This document shows, in pieces, positions 1-9,048 of a stretch of 64,000 nt of DNA. The stretch spans positions 2,046,001-2,110,000 of the forward strand of contig NZ_CP129019.1 of the NCBI RefSeq assembly GCF_020524355.2, given 5' to 3'. The position numbers were made by a program, and so were the translations under genes. The notes under the pieces were generated by a model. That model saw only the letters and a list, made by a program, of their open reading frames with translations. It did not search any database and was not told the origin of the DNA. The stretch's first letter is position 1, and every line of letters starts with the position of its first letter. Source of the DNA: Mesobacillus subterraneus (GTDB taxonomy: Bacteria; Bacillota; Bacilli; Bacillales; Cytobacillaceae).

Positions 1-240
1 AGTTTTATAGATGTTTCCGTTTTCGTAGCTCTGGCCAGCGCATTCTTCATTTACTTCTTTAATTCATCAGGCGGATTCACAAGCCGAAGTATTGATATGC
101 AAGTTCAAGGTGAAACAGGAATTAAAATGAACCAATCACAGGAAAAGTTTTCACCCTCATATGCATTTTACGCGTCGATTCTTTATTTAATTGGATCAGT
201 AATAGCCACATTTTTTATGTACAAAGAGTACTTTCTATAA
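1..240 (+). CDS. Membrane protein, C-terminal part (cut by window edge)
   Basis: The frame is open from base 1 to the TAA at 238-240, giving 79 residues. It begins in a hydrophobic stretch (VFVALASAFFIYFF), has a polar loop rich in Ser, Gln and Lys, and ends with a second hydrophobic helix followed by YKEYFL. Two membrane segments with a loop of about 40 residues are visible. The start lies outside the window and I recognise no family. Confidence 0.6.
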   Translation, partial: SFIDVSVFVALASAFFIYFFNSSGGFTSRSIDMQVQGETGIKMNQSQEKFSPSYAFYASILYLIGSVIATFFMYKEYFL

Positions 241-401
241 TTGATCTTCATTTGAGTATGAAATCACTCTTCTTCCATACTCATTTTTAATACATCCTAT
301 ACCTTACGCTGAAAAAATTCGATATAAGATGACATATCCCTTCTTTGACCAGTAGATAATTAATTCCTTATCTGCCGTGGTAAAAAATAGACAAAATAAT
401 A

Positions 402-426
402 AGCCGTTTCCTGCTTAAAAACGGCT
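402..426 (-). terminator. Intrinsic terminator of the VOC gene
   Basis: AGCCGTT and AACGGCT arms enclose an 11-nt loop just past the VOC stop codon. Read on the minus strand the hairpin is followed by a T-rich stretch (TTATTATTTT). Confidence 0.7.
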
Positions 427-444
427 CATTGGTTTATGAAGATA

Positions 445-822
445 TCATTTTTCCATCACAGCAAAGTAGTTTTCCTCATCATCAGCAAAATTAAAGACCC
501 TCCCTGAAGGCATGTTTACAATTTCACCGACAAACACGTTTTTATTGGATAAATCGCTGTGTAATTTCTCAAGATTCTCTGAAAAAAGCATTAATGAAGG
601 AGTACCAAGATTGAGTCCAGGAGACATTTTTGCCACAAAATCTTTATCATGCAGTACGATACTTGTTTCAGAATCTAAATTTGGTGCAATTTCAATCCAT
701 CTGAATCCTGTCCTATTATCTTCTTCGGCTTTCACTACAAACCCCATTTTTTCAGTCCAGAATTTTACTGCAACATCCTGATCATTTACGTACAACATGA
801 TTTGACCGATTTTATTAATCAT
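445..822 (-). CDS. VOC (glyoxalase/bleomycin-resistance fold) family protein
   Basis: This 125-residue single-domain VOC protein opens with the family pattern IGQIMLYVNDQDVAVKFW and ends with a beta-strand set around NFADDEENYFAVMEK. Such proteins are metal-dependent lyases, dioxygenases or drug-binding proteins; the substrate cannot be read here. I chose ATG 822 because AAGGAG lies 11 nt upstream; a GTG at 834 sits almost on top of that Shine-Dalgarno sequence and is less likely. It is transcribed alone. A second copy with its middle deleted lies at 54219-54347. Confidence 0.85.
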   Translation of the reverse strand: MINKIGQIMLYVNDQDVAVKFWTEKMGFVVKAEEDNRTGFRWIEIAPNLDSETSIVLHDKDFVAKMSPGLNLGTPSLMLFSENLEKLHSDLSNKNVFVGEIVNMPSGRVFNFADDEENYFAVMEK

Positions 823-885
823 TCTTGATACCACTCCTTGTCATAGAAATAAGTGGAACTAGATGTTACTTACAATAGCTTCTCT

Positions 886-914
886 AAAAAGCAGCAAACT
901 CCTCCTGCTTTTTT
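886..914. terminator. Bidirectional terminator hairpin
   Basis: AAAAAGCAG and CTGCTTTTTT arms surround a 10-nt loop between the CPBP stop codon and the VOC start, with T runs on both strands. Confidence 0.7.
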
Positions 915-928
915 ATGTATTCGTTTAT

Positions 929-1603
929 CTATACAACAAATAAATAAATTGATAACAAAGCCACCGTATTAGCTAAAATATGAGCGAGCGTCACGATATA
1001 AATATTCCTTGTTTTAGCAAAAATGATTCCGAACAGAATACTGTCGATAAAGACACTCAATAAATCAACAATGACAACAGTTCCTTCACCGGTTGAGATA
1101 TGCATGGCGGCAAATAACAGGGAAGTAACAAGGATGACCACCCATACTGGCATGAGTTTGCTCAATCGTGCCTGGATTAAGCCCCTAAAGACAATCTCTT
1201 CTCCAAAAGCGAGCAATGCGATACTTAGAAACAATAGTGGATTCAAGTTACTGAAATCAAGAGGAATTCTACCAAGGACATGCTCTAATACTTCCGGGAA
1301 GAAGTTTTTATAAGAAAATAAGTAGAGTAATTGCATTGCAATCCCGGTAAACAAAATAAGTTTCCATGTATTTGAGATGTTCTCTTTAATATGGGCACTG
1401 GAAAACCCGATCTCCTCCAACGTTCTTTTCCTCACTTTTCGTTCAATAAAAAAATATAGAATTGGTGCAATTGCTATGATTCCTTTCAATACTGGAACAA
1501 AAATTACTGACACAACCATTAGCACGATAATAATGTATAACTCAATGTTTTCTCTTTTCGTAAAATCTATTCTTGCAGCAGTTTCTTGTGCCTTTAGTTC
1601 CAT
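929..1603 (-). CDS. CPBP family intramembrane glutamic endopeptidase
   Basis: This 224-residue multi-pass protein has the three CPBP (Abi/CAAX) motifs in order: EEIVFRG (EExxxR, about residue 136), an F/H motif in LLFAAMHIS, and HILAN (HxxxN) near the C terminus. Those Glu and His residues form the active site of the Rce1-type family. Bacterial members process peptides or confer immunity to bacteriocins; no bacteriocin gene is adjacent, so the role is open. The start is supported by AAGGGGGG 8 nt upstream of ATG. Confidence 0.85.
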   Translation of the reverse strand: MELKAQETAARIDFTKRENIELYIIIVLMVVSVIFVPVLKGIIAIAPILYFFIERKVRKRTLEEIGFSSAHIKENISNTWKLILFTGIAMQLLYLFSYKNFFPEVLEHVLGRIPLDFSNLNPLLFLSIALLAFGEEIVFRGLIQARLSKLMPVWVVILVTSLLFAAMHISTGEGTVVIVDLLSVFIDSILFGIIFAKTRNIYIVTLAHILANTVALLSIYLFVV

Positions 1604-1735
1604 CTTTATCCCCCCTTTTACCTAATAAAATATTACCATGTTTTTCCTCGATTTCACATTATATCTTTTATGTGTGTCTTCGTATAGGAATGGGTAATCT
1701 GTATGTATTATGGTTTTGGAGGGGTGTTTTATCTT

Positions 1736-2461
1736 ATGAAAAACAAGCTTTATTCAGAAATCGGTGTCCCAATCGAATCTCCTTTTGGCTTCATGCCTGG
1801 TAGGGATTCTGAGCGGGATTTTACATTTGATAAAGAAAATCGTTATAAAGATTACTTATTGAAGAAAGACGGCCAATCGTATGATATTAGTGTGGATGAT
1901 CATGGCTAATGGTACTTCTTCCATTCTCTTGAGTGCAACTCACTTGATGATTTAAAGCACTCAAGGCAGATCTTCCGCCCTCCTTATTTAAAAAATGAAC
2001 ATCTGAAGCTGGTAGAGTTAATGGACGAGTTGGATATTAAGCCATGTTATGAAGGCTATGACAAAGCATACGGGCACGTGCTATCACTAGTTCCTGAGCT
2101 GGACACCGTATCAGCTTATAACCAGTCTCAACTTGCCAATTACGATGGCAGCGACGACCCAACAATCATCAAGAAAATCCATTTTATCGAAAACGAGTAC
2201 AAGGGTGAAAAAACCCGTTTCATTTCAGGTTTTGAGACCCGTTCCTTTGCAACAGTAACAGAAAATGAGTTTTATGCTAAAGAAATTCACCTTCCAGGAA
2301 ATGCGCGGAACTATTTAAAACTCTTTGTCTATTTCTCAAGATACAGCTTCTTACCATCCCAGCAGATGATGCCAAGATTCCTCGGAAACCTGTGGGCGTC
2401 CACCCAGAGCTTGAATACCACCGCCAATCCGGCGTTATTTAAGGATGAAGGAATTGATTGA
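1736..2461 (+). pseudogene. Uncharacterised gene interrupted by an in-frame TAA
   Basis: A strong GGAGGGG site precedes ATG 1736. The frame reads 57 codons to a TAA at 1907-1909 and then continues in the same frame, without any shift, to TAA 2461 (about 241 residues in total). The sequence after the stop (WYFFHSLECN, then SGFETRSFATVTENEFYAKE and LGNLWASTQSLNT) is normal globular protein, so the TAA looks like a nonsense mutation rather than a gene boundary. I recognise no family. A 52-bp repeat array starts 40 bp downstream. Confidence 0.6.
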
Positions 2462-2503
2462 TTTCCACATGGTCTCTTATTGAATAAGTATTTGACCCAA
2501 ATG

Positions 2504-3694
2504 TGTGATTCTCCTCTTTCACGGGCACAAGTTCGCCCTTCTTGTGACCGAACTTTGTGATTTTCCTCTTTCACAGGCACAAGTTCGCCCTTCTTGTGAC
2601 CGAACTTTGTGATTCTCCCATTTCACGGGCACAAGATCGCCCTTCTTGTGACCGAACTTTGTGATTTTCCTCTTTAACAGGCACAAGTTCGCCCTTCTTG
2701 TGACCGAACTTTGTGATTCTCCCATTTCATGGGCACAAGTTCGCCCTTCTTGTGACCGAACTTTGTGATTATCCCATTTCACGGGCACAAGTTCGCCCTT
2801 CTTGTGACCGAACTTTGTGATTATCCCATTTCACGGGCACAAGTTCGCCCTTCTTGTGACCGAACTTTGTGATTATCCCATTTCACGGGCACAAGTTCGC
2901 CCTTCTTGTGACCGAACTTTGTGATTATCCCATTTCACGGGCACAAGTTCGCCCTTCTTGTGACCGAACTTTGTGATTTTCCTCTTTCACGGGCACAAGT
3001 TCGCCCTTCTTGTGACCGAACTTTGTGATTTTCCTCTTTCACAGGCACAAGTTCGCCCTTCTTGTGACCGAACTTTGTGATTCTCCCATTTCACGGGCAC
3101 AAGATCGCCCTTCTTGTGACCGAACTTTGTGATTTTCCTCTTTAACAGGCACAAGTTCGCCCTTCTTGTGACCGAACTTTGTGATTCTCCCATTTCACGG
3201 GCACAAGTTCGCCCTTCTTGTGACCGAACTTTGTGATTATCCCATTTCACGGGCACAAGTTCGCCCTTCTTGTGACCGAACTTTGTGATTATCCCATTTC
3301 ACGGGCACAAGTTCGCCCTTCTTGTGACCGAACTTTGTGATTATCCCATTTCACGGGCACAAGTTCGCCCTTCTTGTGACCGAACTTTGTGATTATCCCA
3401 TTTCACGGGCACAAGTTCGCCCTTCTTGTGACCGAACTTTGTGATTTTCCTCTTTCACGGGCACAAGTTCGCCCTTCTTGTGACCGAACTTTGTGATTTT
3501 CCCATTTCACGGGCTCAAGTTCGCCCTTCTTGTGACCGAACTTTGTGTTTTCTTCTTTCACGGGCACAAGTTCGCCCTTCTTGTGACCGAACTTTGTGAT
3601 TATCCCATTTCACAGGCACAAGTTCGCCCTTCTTGTGACCGAACTTTGTGATTATCCCATTTCACGGGCACAAGTTGGTCCTTCTTGTGACCTT
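2504..3694. repeat. 52-bp tandem array, about 23 units
   Basis: Units repeat every 52 bp (for example TTATCCCATT at 2821 and 2873) with few substitutions; one unit is 51 bp. Each contains inverted arms CACAAGTTCG and CGAACTTTGTG around CCCTTCTTGTGAC. The variant AAGATCGCC recurs at 2633 and 3101, exactly 468 bp (nine units) apart, so a nine-unit block was duplicated. The units abut directly, which rules out CRISPR. Degenerate half-units trail to about 3780. Short ORFs here are translations of the repeat. Confidence 0.95.
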
Positions 3695-3932
3695 AATTTG
3701 TTCTTTTCGTCGTCTAAGGTCACATGTATTTCTTGTTAGAAGTCCCGAAGTTCGGTGTGACAATAGACTGCATTTTTTATTTTTTTTGTCAATGGGCTAA
3801 ATTCTAGCTGGATAGTACGGAATTTGCACCCCTCCATCTTAACGATTTCACGAATCTTTATCTCTCGCTAAACTGAACCTGCTAACATTATTACAAGCTG
3901 TTTTTAATACAATGATTATAGAGGTGATAAAA

Positions 3933-4373
3933 ATGCCAAGGGTAAAATATGTCGACAGTGACGTTGCATTAATTGCCAGGATGATGAGGGCGGAAGCGGA
4001 AGGTGAAGGTCCGCTGGGGATGCTTATGGTTGGGAATGTTATTGTCAATCGACTGAAAGCAAATTGTCTAGATTTTAAAGATTTAAGGTCTGTGAGAGAC
4101 GTGATTTTTCAAATTCAGGGAGGAAACTATTCATTCGAGGCTGTACAAAAGGGAAATGTTTTTTATAACAGAGCTAGAGGTGTGGAAAAGAGATTGGCTA
4201 AGCAAACATTGGATTATTGGAGGCAGCAGCCATCGAAGTTTGCTCTTTGGTATTTCAATCCGTATGCTCCTTGTCCTTCTACATGGTACAATCAGCCATT
4301 GGCGGGACAGTACAAACAACATTGTTATTATGAACCAATTGCTAATACGTGCGAAGGTGCTTATCTATATTAG
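3933..4373 (+). CDS. cwlJ: Spore cortex-lytic hydrolase CwlJ
   Basis: This 146-residue SleB/CwlJ family (Hydrolase_2) protein matches CwlJ over its whole length: DVALIARMMRAEAEGEGPLG near the start (with the family Glu), VGNVIVNRLKANCLDFKDLR, then FALWYFNPY and the Cys-containing C terminus. CwlJ is a coat-located cortex hydrolase that acts during germination triggered by calcium-dipicolinate. It lacks a signal peptide, as in B. subtilis. ATG 3933 is preceded by GAGGTG. It is monocistronic, which shows that the host forms endospores. The usual partner gerQ is not visible nearby. Confidence 0.93.
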   Translation: MPRVKYVDSDVALIARMMRAEAEGEGPLGMLMVGNVIVNRLKANCLDFKDLRSVRDVIFQIQGGNYSFEAVQKGNVFYNRARGVEKRLAKQTLDYWRQQPSKFALWYFNPYAPCPSTWYNQPLAGQYKQHCYYEPIANTCEGAYLY

Positions 4374-4421
4374 TTTTTAACTCCACCTGATGTGGGGTAT
4401 ATTTTTAAAAAATATCAAATA

Positions 4422-4450
4422 GCCGGGGTAAGGTTTCCACTCACCCCGGC
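4422..4450. terminator. GC-rich hairpin between cwlJ and the SDR relic
   Basis: GCCGGGGT and ACCCCGGC arms enclose a 13-nt loop. A T-rich tract follows on the minus strand (ATTTGATATTTTTT) but not on the plus strand. Confidence 0.55.
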
Positions 4451-4457
4451 ACCACTA

Positions 4458-4590
4458 CTATTTCGTATTAGAAAACCCGCCATCTATCATGATGACTTCT
4501 CCATTAAGATACAGAGTTTTAGATGTTAGCAGGAGGGTTACCAGTTCGGCAACTTCCTCCAGCTAACCAAAGCGCCTCTGCGGAATCCCT
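4458..4590 (-). pseudogene. C-terminal relic of a short-chain dehydrogenase (SDR)
   Basis: Translation of the minus strand gives GIPQRRFG, an in-frame stop, LEEVAELVTLLLTSKTLYLN and then GEVIMIDGGF, which is the classic SDR C terminus (RFG-pEEvA...S..a.YinGevi.iDGG). The Rossmann and catalytic YxxxK parts are missing and one nonsense codon is present, so this is a remnant abutting the DJ-1 stop codon. Confidence 0.75.
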
Positions 4591-5268
4591 TTATTTCTTC
4601 TCCAACGCCTTAACCAGTTCTTTTCCCATCAACTCAGAAGAAAATGGATCACGGCTAGTCACAAGCTGATCGTCACCCCATACAGCATGTCCTGTCTTTT
4701 CAAGGTCTCCTTGATCATAATGGCTGACCTTGCACATTTCCTGTTCCAGACTGAAAGGAAGGATTTCCAACAAACCTTCTGGCTCGATTTCATCGGGATA
4801 ACCTGTCACTTTTTTACCAGCAATAAAGCTTTCTCCGTTAGGTCGCTTGGCAAACACAAGCGGTGCTGGACCATGGCATTCTGCTGCTACTATGCCTCCT
4901 CCATCGTAAATTTTATTCAAGATCTCATGTAAATCCTCATTCTTGGCCAAATCATACATTGCACCATGTCCTCCTACAACGAGCACTACATCGTAGTCGT
5001 TAGCATTCACATCTGAAAGTTTCATCGTATCGTCCGCTTTTCCGGACTCATAAAGCTCTTTATACGTACCATTCGGATCGTATTCTTTACTGATACTCAT
5101 TTTATCGATAACTGGCTTGCCTCCAAGCGGCGATGCAAGGTCTACTTGATGTCCCGCCTCTTCAAGAAGCTGCATCGGCGCAAATAATTCCTCTCCCCAC
5201 CAGCCAGTTTCATAATTATTTTCTTCGTCCTTATGACCACTAGATAATACTGCTAATACTTTTGCCAT
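4591..5268 (-). CDS. DJ-1/PfpI family protein (Hsp31-like glyoxalase/deglycase type)
   Basis: This 225-residue class I glutamine-amidotransferase-like protein has the nucleophile-elbow Cys in AAECHGPAPL (about residue 132), the upstream VVGGHGAMYDL motif and a Hsp31-type insert around WWGEELFAPM. The family detoxifies methylglyoxal or acts as a chaperone; which activity applies is not readable. ATG 5268 has GAGGAA 7 nt upstream; an in-frame extension to 5406 lacks support. It is transcribed away from the divergent nucleotidyltransferase gene. Confidence 0.85.
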   Translation of the reverse strand: MAKVLAVLSSGHKDEENNYETGWWGEELFAPMQLLEEAGHQVDLASPLGGKPVIDKMSISKEYDPNGTYKELYESGKADDTMKLSDVNANDYDVVLVVGGHGAMYDLAKNEDLHEILNKIYDGGGIVAAECHGPAPLVFAKRPNGESFIAGKKVTGYPDEIEPEGLLEILPFSLEQEMCKVSHYDQGDLEKTGHAVWGDDQLVTSRDPFSSELMGKELVKALEKK

Positions 5269-5419
5269 TGAAAATTCCTCCTTTGTGATACAAAGTGTAT
5301 TTTCCCTAACTGACTGAGACTTACACCTTAGATTGACTTCCTCCTTTTGCCATGAAAAAAATAAAACTATTTGAACTATTATGCTAAAATGAATGAAAAT
5401 TAACAAACAGAGGTGGATT

Positions 5420-6214
5420 ATGTATAGTACTCAAGAAAGAAGTGCTTATTTTGAAAGAGCAAAAAGTGAAATCGAGTCCTTCGAATTAGTGGAAGGAATC
5501 GTACAAATAGGCTCTGGAGTGATTGGGTATAACGATGAACACTCTGACATAGACTTAATGGTTGCCACGACTACCATTGAAGATGCAGAAATCACAAGAG
5601 ATTTTGTTCGTAAAACCCTTAGCAACTTTGAAAAAAGCTACATTAAAGAAAAACAATTCAGCCAAGACATTTTTCTTGTGATCGCCCTCCTGCAAAACGG
5701 ACTGGAATTCAATGTTTCAATTGTCCCAAGAGAATTTTTATCAGTAAAATCTCCTCTATGGAAAGTGATTGTTGATAAAACAGGGTTAGTTACCGAGAAG
5801 ATGGAAACTGAACAAGAAAAATTCGATAACAAAACCGTTAAGTATAACGTAGGAATGGACGTGGCATTCGAGTTTGTCTATTGTGCTTTGGCATTAGAGA
5901 AAGAACTGCAGCGAAATAACTTCATCTATGCATTAAAGAAGCTAGAGGATATGAGAGACTTTACCTTACTCATACAAGCATTGAATGAAGATAAAAAACT
6001 GCATCAGTTTAAGGCCTATGAAACCTTAAATCCTGACTTTATTAAGGCCTGCCTTTCAACGTATCCACGAGAAGTAACAGCTGAAAGTATTAGAGTATCT
6101 TCTGAAAAGTTAAAAGAACTGTTTGTGAAAACGTTGAAACATAGTTCCACTTTCACGATGGATAATGATTTAGAACAACTTTTAACAAAGACTAGGATAA
6201 ATCAAATGTCATGA
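5420..6214 (+). CDS. Nucleotidyltransferase (MNT/Pol beta fold) domain protein
   Basis: The 264-residue protein carries the Pol-beta-type signature GSGVIGYNDEHSDIDLMV (GS...SDxD, about residues 29-46), with a third acidic residue probably in EFNVSIV. The C-terminal half is helical, as in aminoglycoside nucleotidyltransferases and their stand-alone relatives. The substrate is unknown; resistance should not be assumed. The start at 5420 follows AGGTGG; an upstream in-frame ATG at 5393 has no ribosome site. Confidence 0.8.
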   Translation: MYSTQERSAYFERAKSEIESFELVEGIVQIGSGVIGYNDEHSDIDLMVATTTIEDAEITRDFVRKTLSNFEKSYIKEKQFSQDIFLVIALLQNGLEFNVSIVPREFLSVKSPLWKVIVDKTGLVTEKMETEQEKFDNKTVKYNVGMDVAFEFVYCALALEKELQRNNFIYALKKLEDMRDFTLLIQALNEDKKLHQFKAYETLNPDFIKACLSTYPREVTAESIRVSSEKLKELFVKTLKHSSTFTMDNDLEQLLTKTRINQMS

Positions 6215-6218
6215 TGCA

Positions 6219-6246
6219 AAAACCGCTTGTGAACCAAGCGGTTTTC
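6219..6246 (+). terminator. Intrinsic terminator of the nucleotidyltransferase gene
   Basis: AACCGCTTG and CAAGCGGTT arms around TGAAC start a few bases after the stop codon and are followed by TTTCTG. Confidence 0.75.
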
Positions 6247-6298
6247 TGTGTCAGACGACTCTGCAAAAATATAGCTATTCAGCTGTATAAAAAAGAAA

Positions 6299-6340
6299 AC
6301 TCCCCGCCTTCAGGAACATTCTCCTGAAGATGGGGAGTCT
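6299..6340 (-). terminator. Intrinsic terminator of the S9 peptidase gene
   Basis: ACTCCCC...TTCAGGA pairs with TCCTGAA...GGGGAGT around a 6-nt loop. On the minus strand it is followed by TTTTCTTTTT. Confidence 0.8.
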
Positions 6341-6349
6341 TTAAATTAC

Positions 6350-8155
6350 TTACTCAGCTAATACTTTCGCTTCGACAAACTGATCAAAAAACTCAAGAAT
6401 CGTCCGGTTTACAAGGATCTCATTTTCTTTTTTCGAAAATCCATGCCCTTCGTCTTCAAGGACAAGGTATTTCACTTCGCGGCCTTTTTCTTGAAGGGCT
6501 TTGACGATCTGGTCTGATTCCTGCTTTACGACGCGCGGGTCGTTTGCACCCTGGATGATCAGCATTGGCTTAGTCATTGTATCCAGGTATGTGATTGGTG
6601 AATACTCTGTGAGCTTATCGAAGTCCTTGACCGGATCTCCAACCCACTGATTCATGATGGGTTTCCAATGCTCAGGGACGGATTCAATGAATGAGAAAAG
6701 ATTTGATGGTCCAAAAACATCGACAACTGCCTTGAAGTATTCCGGATGACGGCCGTGCAATAACAAGACCATATATCCGCCAAAGCTTCCACCCATCAAA
6801 AATGTTTTATCTCTGTCAGCCAAACCTTTCTCGTAAAGATATTCAAGGGCAGCAATATTATCAAGGCGTGGTCCATCTCCCCAATTTCCCTCGACCATCT
6901 TGCTGAACGCAAGTCCATAACCAGTTGACCCTCGGAAATTTGGAGCGAAAATGCTGTAGCCTCTATTTACTAGGAATTGGAACATTGCACGGAAGAATTT
7001 TCGTTCTGCAGCCTGTGGACCACCATGCGGCCATAGGATGACATGACCATTGCTAACATCTTCCTTCGCCTTGAAAAATAAAGCTTCCATCATCATGCCA
7101 TCATAGGAAGGGTAAGTCAGGACTTCTGGTTCTGCAAGTTCATCTTCCTTGACACCCGGAACAGCCAAATTTGTCAGCTGTTTCCACTCATCACTGCCTG
7201 CTTCCTTCATAAAAATATTGTTAGGTTTCGTGGCTGATCCGGCAAGCACGTAGACATTGCCACTTTTAGCGACTGAGCCACCCTGGATAATTGAAGCTGG
7301 CAAATGACTGTCTTGATATGTTCCATCAACCAGATTGTATTGATATAAATAATCATTAACTCCTTTGGATGTAACGAAATAAAGGCTATTTGTACTCTCA
7401 TCATATCGGATAGGACCGAACTCTTCTTTTTCAATCGAAAGAACCTTGGTGAACTCGTGAGTCTTGAGATTGAATTTTGCAAGATAATCAAAATCCTCAC
7501 CATATGTGGTCACAAAGTAATACTCGTCACCTACAAACACTCCTTCGCCGACAGTGAATTGCTCATCTGTTTCAGGAGTCAGCGAGTACGATTTCCCATC
7601 CTGAAAAATAAATCCAGGCGCGTATGTATTGGCATATTGTTTTAGGTAAGCAAAATTATTTTCTTCTTCGTCAACAGCGACTAAAAAGCAAGCCGCTCCC
7701 TCACCCTCAAGAACTATGTCCTCATCTCCTGATTCGAGATCATAACGGTAAATGTTCAGATAAGTGTCATTGTCTTTTGTAGAAGTGTAATAAAGCCGCT
7801 GGTCGTCCTTTGATAAGAACGGCATCATGTGGCGATGTCCTTCTGCCGTTCGAAGCGGCACCATCTCTCCGCCCGCAGGAGGGAGAGCATATAACTGACC
7901 ATTTTCATCCCCATCATGATCGAAACCAACCACCATAAAGCTTCCATCATGCGAATAACTCAATGCCAGGCAGGTCTGGTCAATGAATGTCAGTGGATAT
8001 GGATACTGGTTAGGCAGATCCATTGCCCACAAATTGTACTTCCCAGTTAAATTTGTACTGAACACCAATTGCTTCTCATCCGGACTGACCGTGAAACTTT
8101 GAATATTAAAAGTACGATAAAAATTTTCGATATCAGGCTTCTTAAATTGTATCAA
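6350..8155 (-). CDS. S9 family peptidase (prolyl oligopeptidase/acylaminoacyl-peptidase type)
   Basis: The roughly 601-residue protein has an N-terminal WD/beta-propeller region (blades with DEKQLVFSTN, YSHDGSFMVV) and a C-terminal alpha/beta-hydrolase domain with HGGPQAAERKFF (oxyanion region), the nucleophile in GGSFGGYM, Asp in QGANDPRV and His in DEGHGF. It is a cytoplasmic serine peptidase for short or blocked peptides, similar to B. subtilis YuxL. The likely start is TTG 8155 (AGGGG 9 nt upstream; homologues begin near IQFpKPD), not the TTG at 8164, which lies against the ribosome site. Confidence 0.88.
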   Translation of the reverse strand: MIQFKKPDIENFYRTFNIQSFTVSPDEKQLVFSTNLTGKYNLWAMDLPNQYPYPLTFIDQTCLALSYSHDGSFMVVGFDHDGDENGQLYALPPAGGEMVPLRTAEGHRHMMPFLSKDDQRLYYTSTKDNDTYLNIYRYDLESGDEDIVLEGEGAACFLVAVDEEENNFAYLKQYANTYAPGFIFQDGKSYSLTPETDEQFTVGEGVFVGDEYYFVTTYGEDFDYLAKFNLKTHEFTKVLSIEKEEFGPIRYDESTNSLYFVTSKGVNDYLYQYNLVDGTYQDSHLPASIIQGGSVAKSGNVYVLAGSATKPNNIFMKEAGSDEWKQLTNLAVPGVKEDELAEPEVLTYPSYDGMMMEALFFKAKEDVSNGHVILWPHGGPQAAERKFFRAMFQFLVNRGYSIFAPNFRGSTGYGLAFSKMVEGNWGDGPRLDNIAALEYLYEKGLADRDKTFLMGGSFGGYMVLLLHGRHPEYFKAVVDVFGPSNLFSFIESVPEHWKPIMNQWVGDPVKDFDKLTEYSPITYLDTMTKPMLIIQGANDPRVVKQESDQIVKALQEKGREVKYLVLEDEGHGFSKKENEILVNRTILEFFDQFVEAKVLAE

Positions 8156-8499
8156 CTTTCCCAACCCCTATTCTTTTGAAATTTCTATCTATACTGAAAA
8201 CTTAAACAGAACTAGGGCTAAATGTCCAGCCAAAACCAAAATTCAATTTCGACATCTTTTTTACCCAGTCTGTCCCTGTAACACAAATTGCCACAAACTC
8301 CAAAAAAACGACAAAGTCTGAAAATAAAGTCAAATCCTGCGCTTTCCCGAGAAATAATTTGCAGCTGTTCGGGAGGATTTCCCCAATTAAAATTGAATAA
8401 TAAACAAAAAGAAGAAGGTATGGGAGGTCACTGTTTTGTTACTTTTCTATTGATACTAATCAACTACCTATAAAAAAATTATTTAGGAGTTGTTAGTAG
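8156..8499. other. Intergenic region, no gene seen
   Basis: Divergent upstream region of the S9 peptidase and the GNAT gene. I see no convincing small ORF with a ribosome site, no terminator and no repeat; it presumably holds both promoters. Confidence 0.5.
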
Positions 8500-8913
8500 A
8501 TGTTATTCAAAAATTCACTTGAGGGTATTACGCCTGAAATGTTGGAAGGCTTCTTTGATGGCTGGCCTACCCCACCTAGTCCAGAGACGCACTTCAAACT
8601 ATTAAAAAATAGCAGCAAAGTAGTCCTGGCACTCAATGATGATGCTGATTATGTGGTTGGATTCATTACAGCTATCAGTGATGGAGTCCTATCCGCCTAT
8701 ATCCCCTTCCTTGAAGTGCTGCCAGACTACAAGAATAGAGGAATCGGCAAGGAATTGATCAATCGAATGATGACAGAACTTGCTGATATTTATATGATTG
8801 ACCTTTGTTGTGACGATGACCTTGTCCCCTACTATGAAAAGCTGAGTATGGTAAAAGCAAATGGAATGCTCTTAAGGAATTATGAAATGCAGTCAGGGAG
8901 AAAAACCGAATAA
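8500..8913 (+). CDS. GNAT family N-acetyltransferase
   Basis: This 137-residue protein has motif A (EVLPDYKNRGIGKELINRMM; the R-x-x-G-x-G acetyl-CoA loop is NRGIGKE) and a central beta-strand VVGFITAISDGVLSAYIPFL. The C terminus YYEKLSMVKANGM fits the family's aromatic motif B. The acceptor is unknown. The start is supported by TAGGAG 12 nt upstream. It is monocistronic. Confidence 0.85.
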   Translation: MLFKNSLEGITPEMLEGFFDGWPTPPSPETHFKLLKNSSKVVLALNDDADYVVGFITAISDGVLSAYIPFLEVLPDYKNRGIGKELINRMMTELADIYMIDLCCDDDLVPYYEKLSMVKANGMLLRNYEMQSGRKTE

Positions 8914-8946
8914 ACAAGTCGAAAACACCTTGTTCTATCCTTTCTA

Positions 8947-9009
8947 AATATTTGATAAAACTTGTTTAGAGCTAAAAACTCTGGGCAAGTTTTCTCACTA
9001 TCAAATATT
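8947..9009. repeat. Long nested inverted repeat between convergent genes
   Basis: Outer arms AATATTTGAT and ATCAAATATT are perfect; inside, AAACTTG pairs with CAAGTTT and AGAG with CTCT. This 63-bp cruciform-like element may terminate the GNAT transcript (TTTTCT follows the inner stem) or be a small palindromic insertion. Confidence 0.6.
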
Positions 9010-9026
9010 ATTACTACATAAAAAAA

Positions 9027-9048
9027 TCAGTCCCAATATTAGGACTGA
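9027..9048 (-). terminator. Terminator overlapping the end of the coiled-coil gene
   Basis: CAGTCC and GGACTG arms around an 8-nt loop include the TAA stop codon at 9039-9041. A TTTTTTT run follows on the minus strand. Confidence 0.8.

Noticed and set aside
2519..3256. Two nearly identical 89-codon minus-strand ORFs in the first array
   Set aside because: They are translations of the tandem repeat (HKVRSQEGRTCA recurring) with no ribosome site; their similarity reflects the 468-bp block duplication.
2504..3694. CRISPR array
   Set aside because: Units are contiguous 52-bp copies with no unique spacers, and no cas genes are present. The same holds for 25636-27292.
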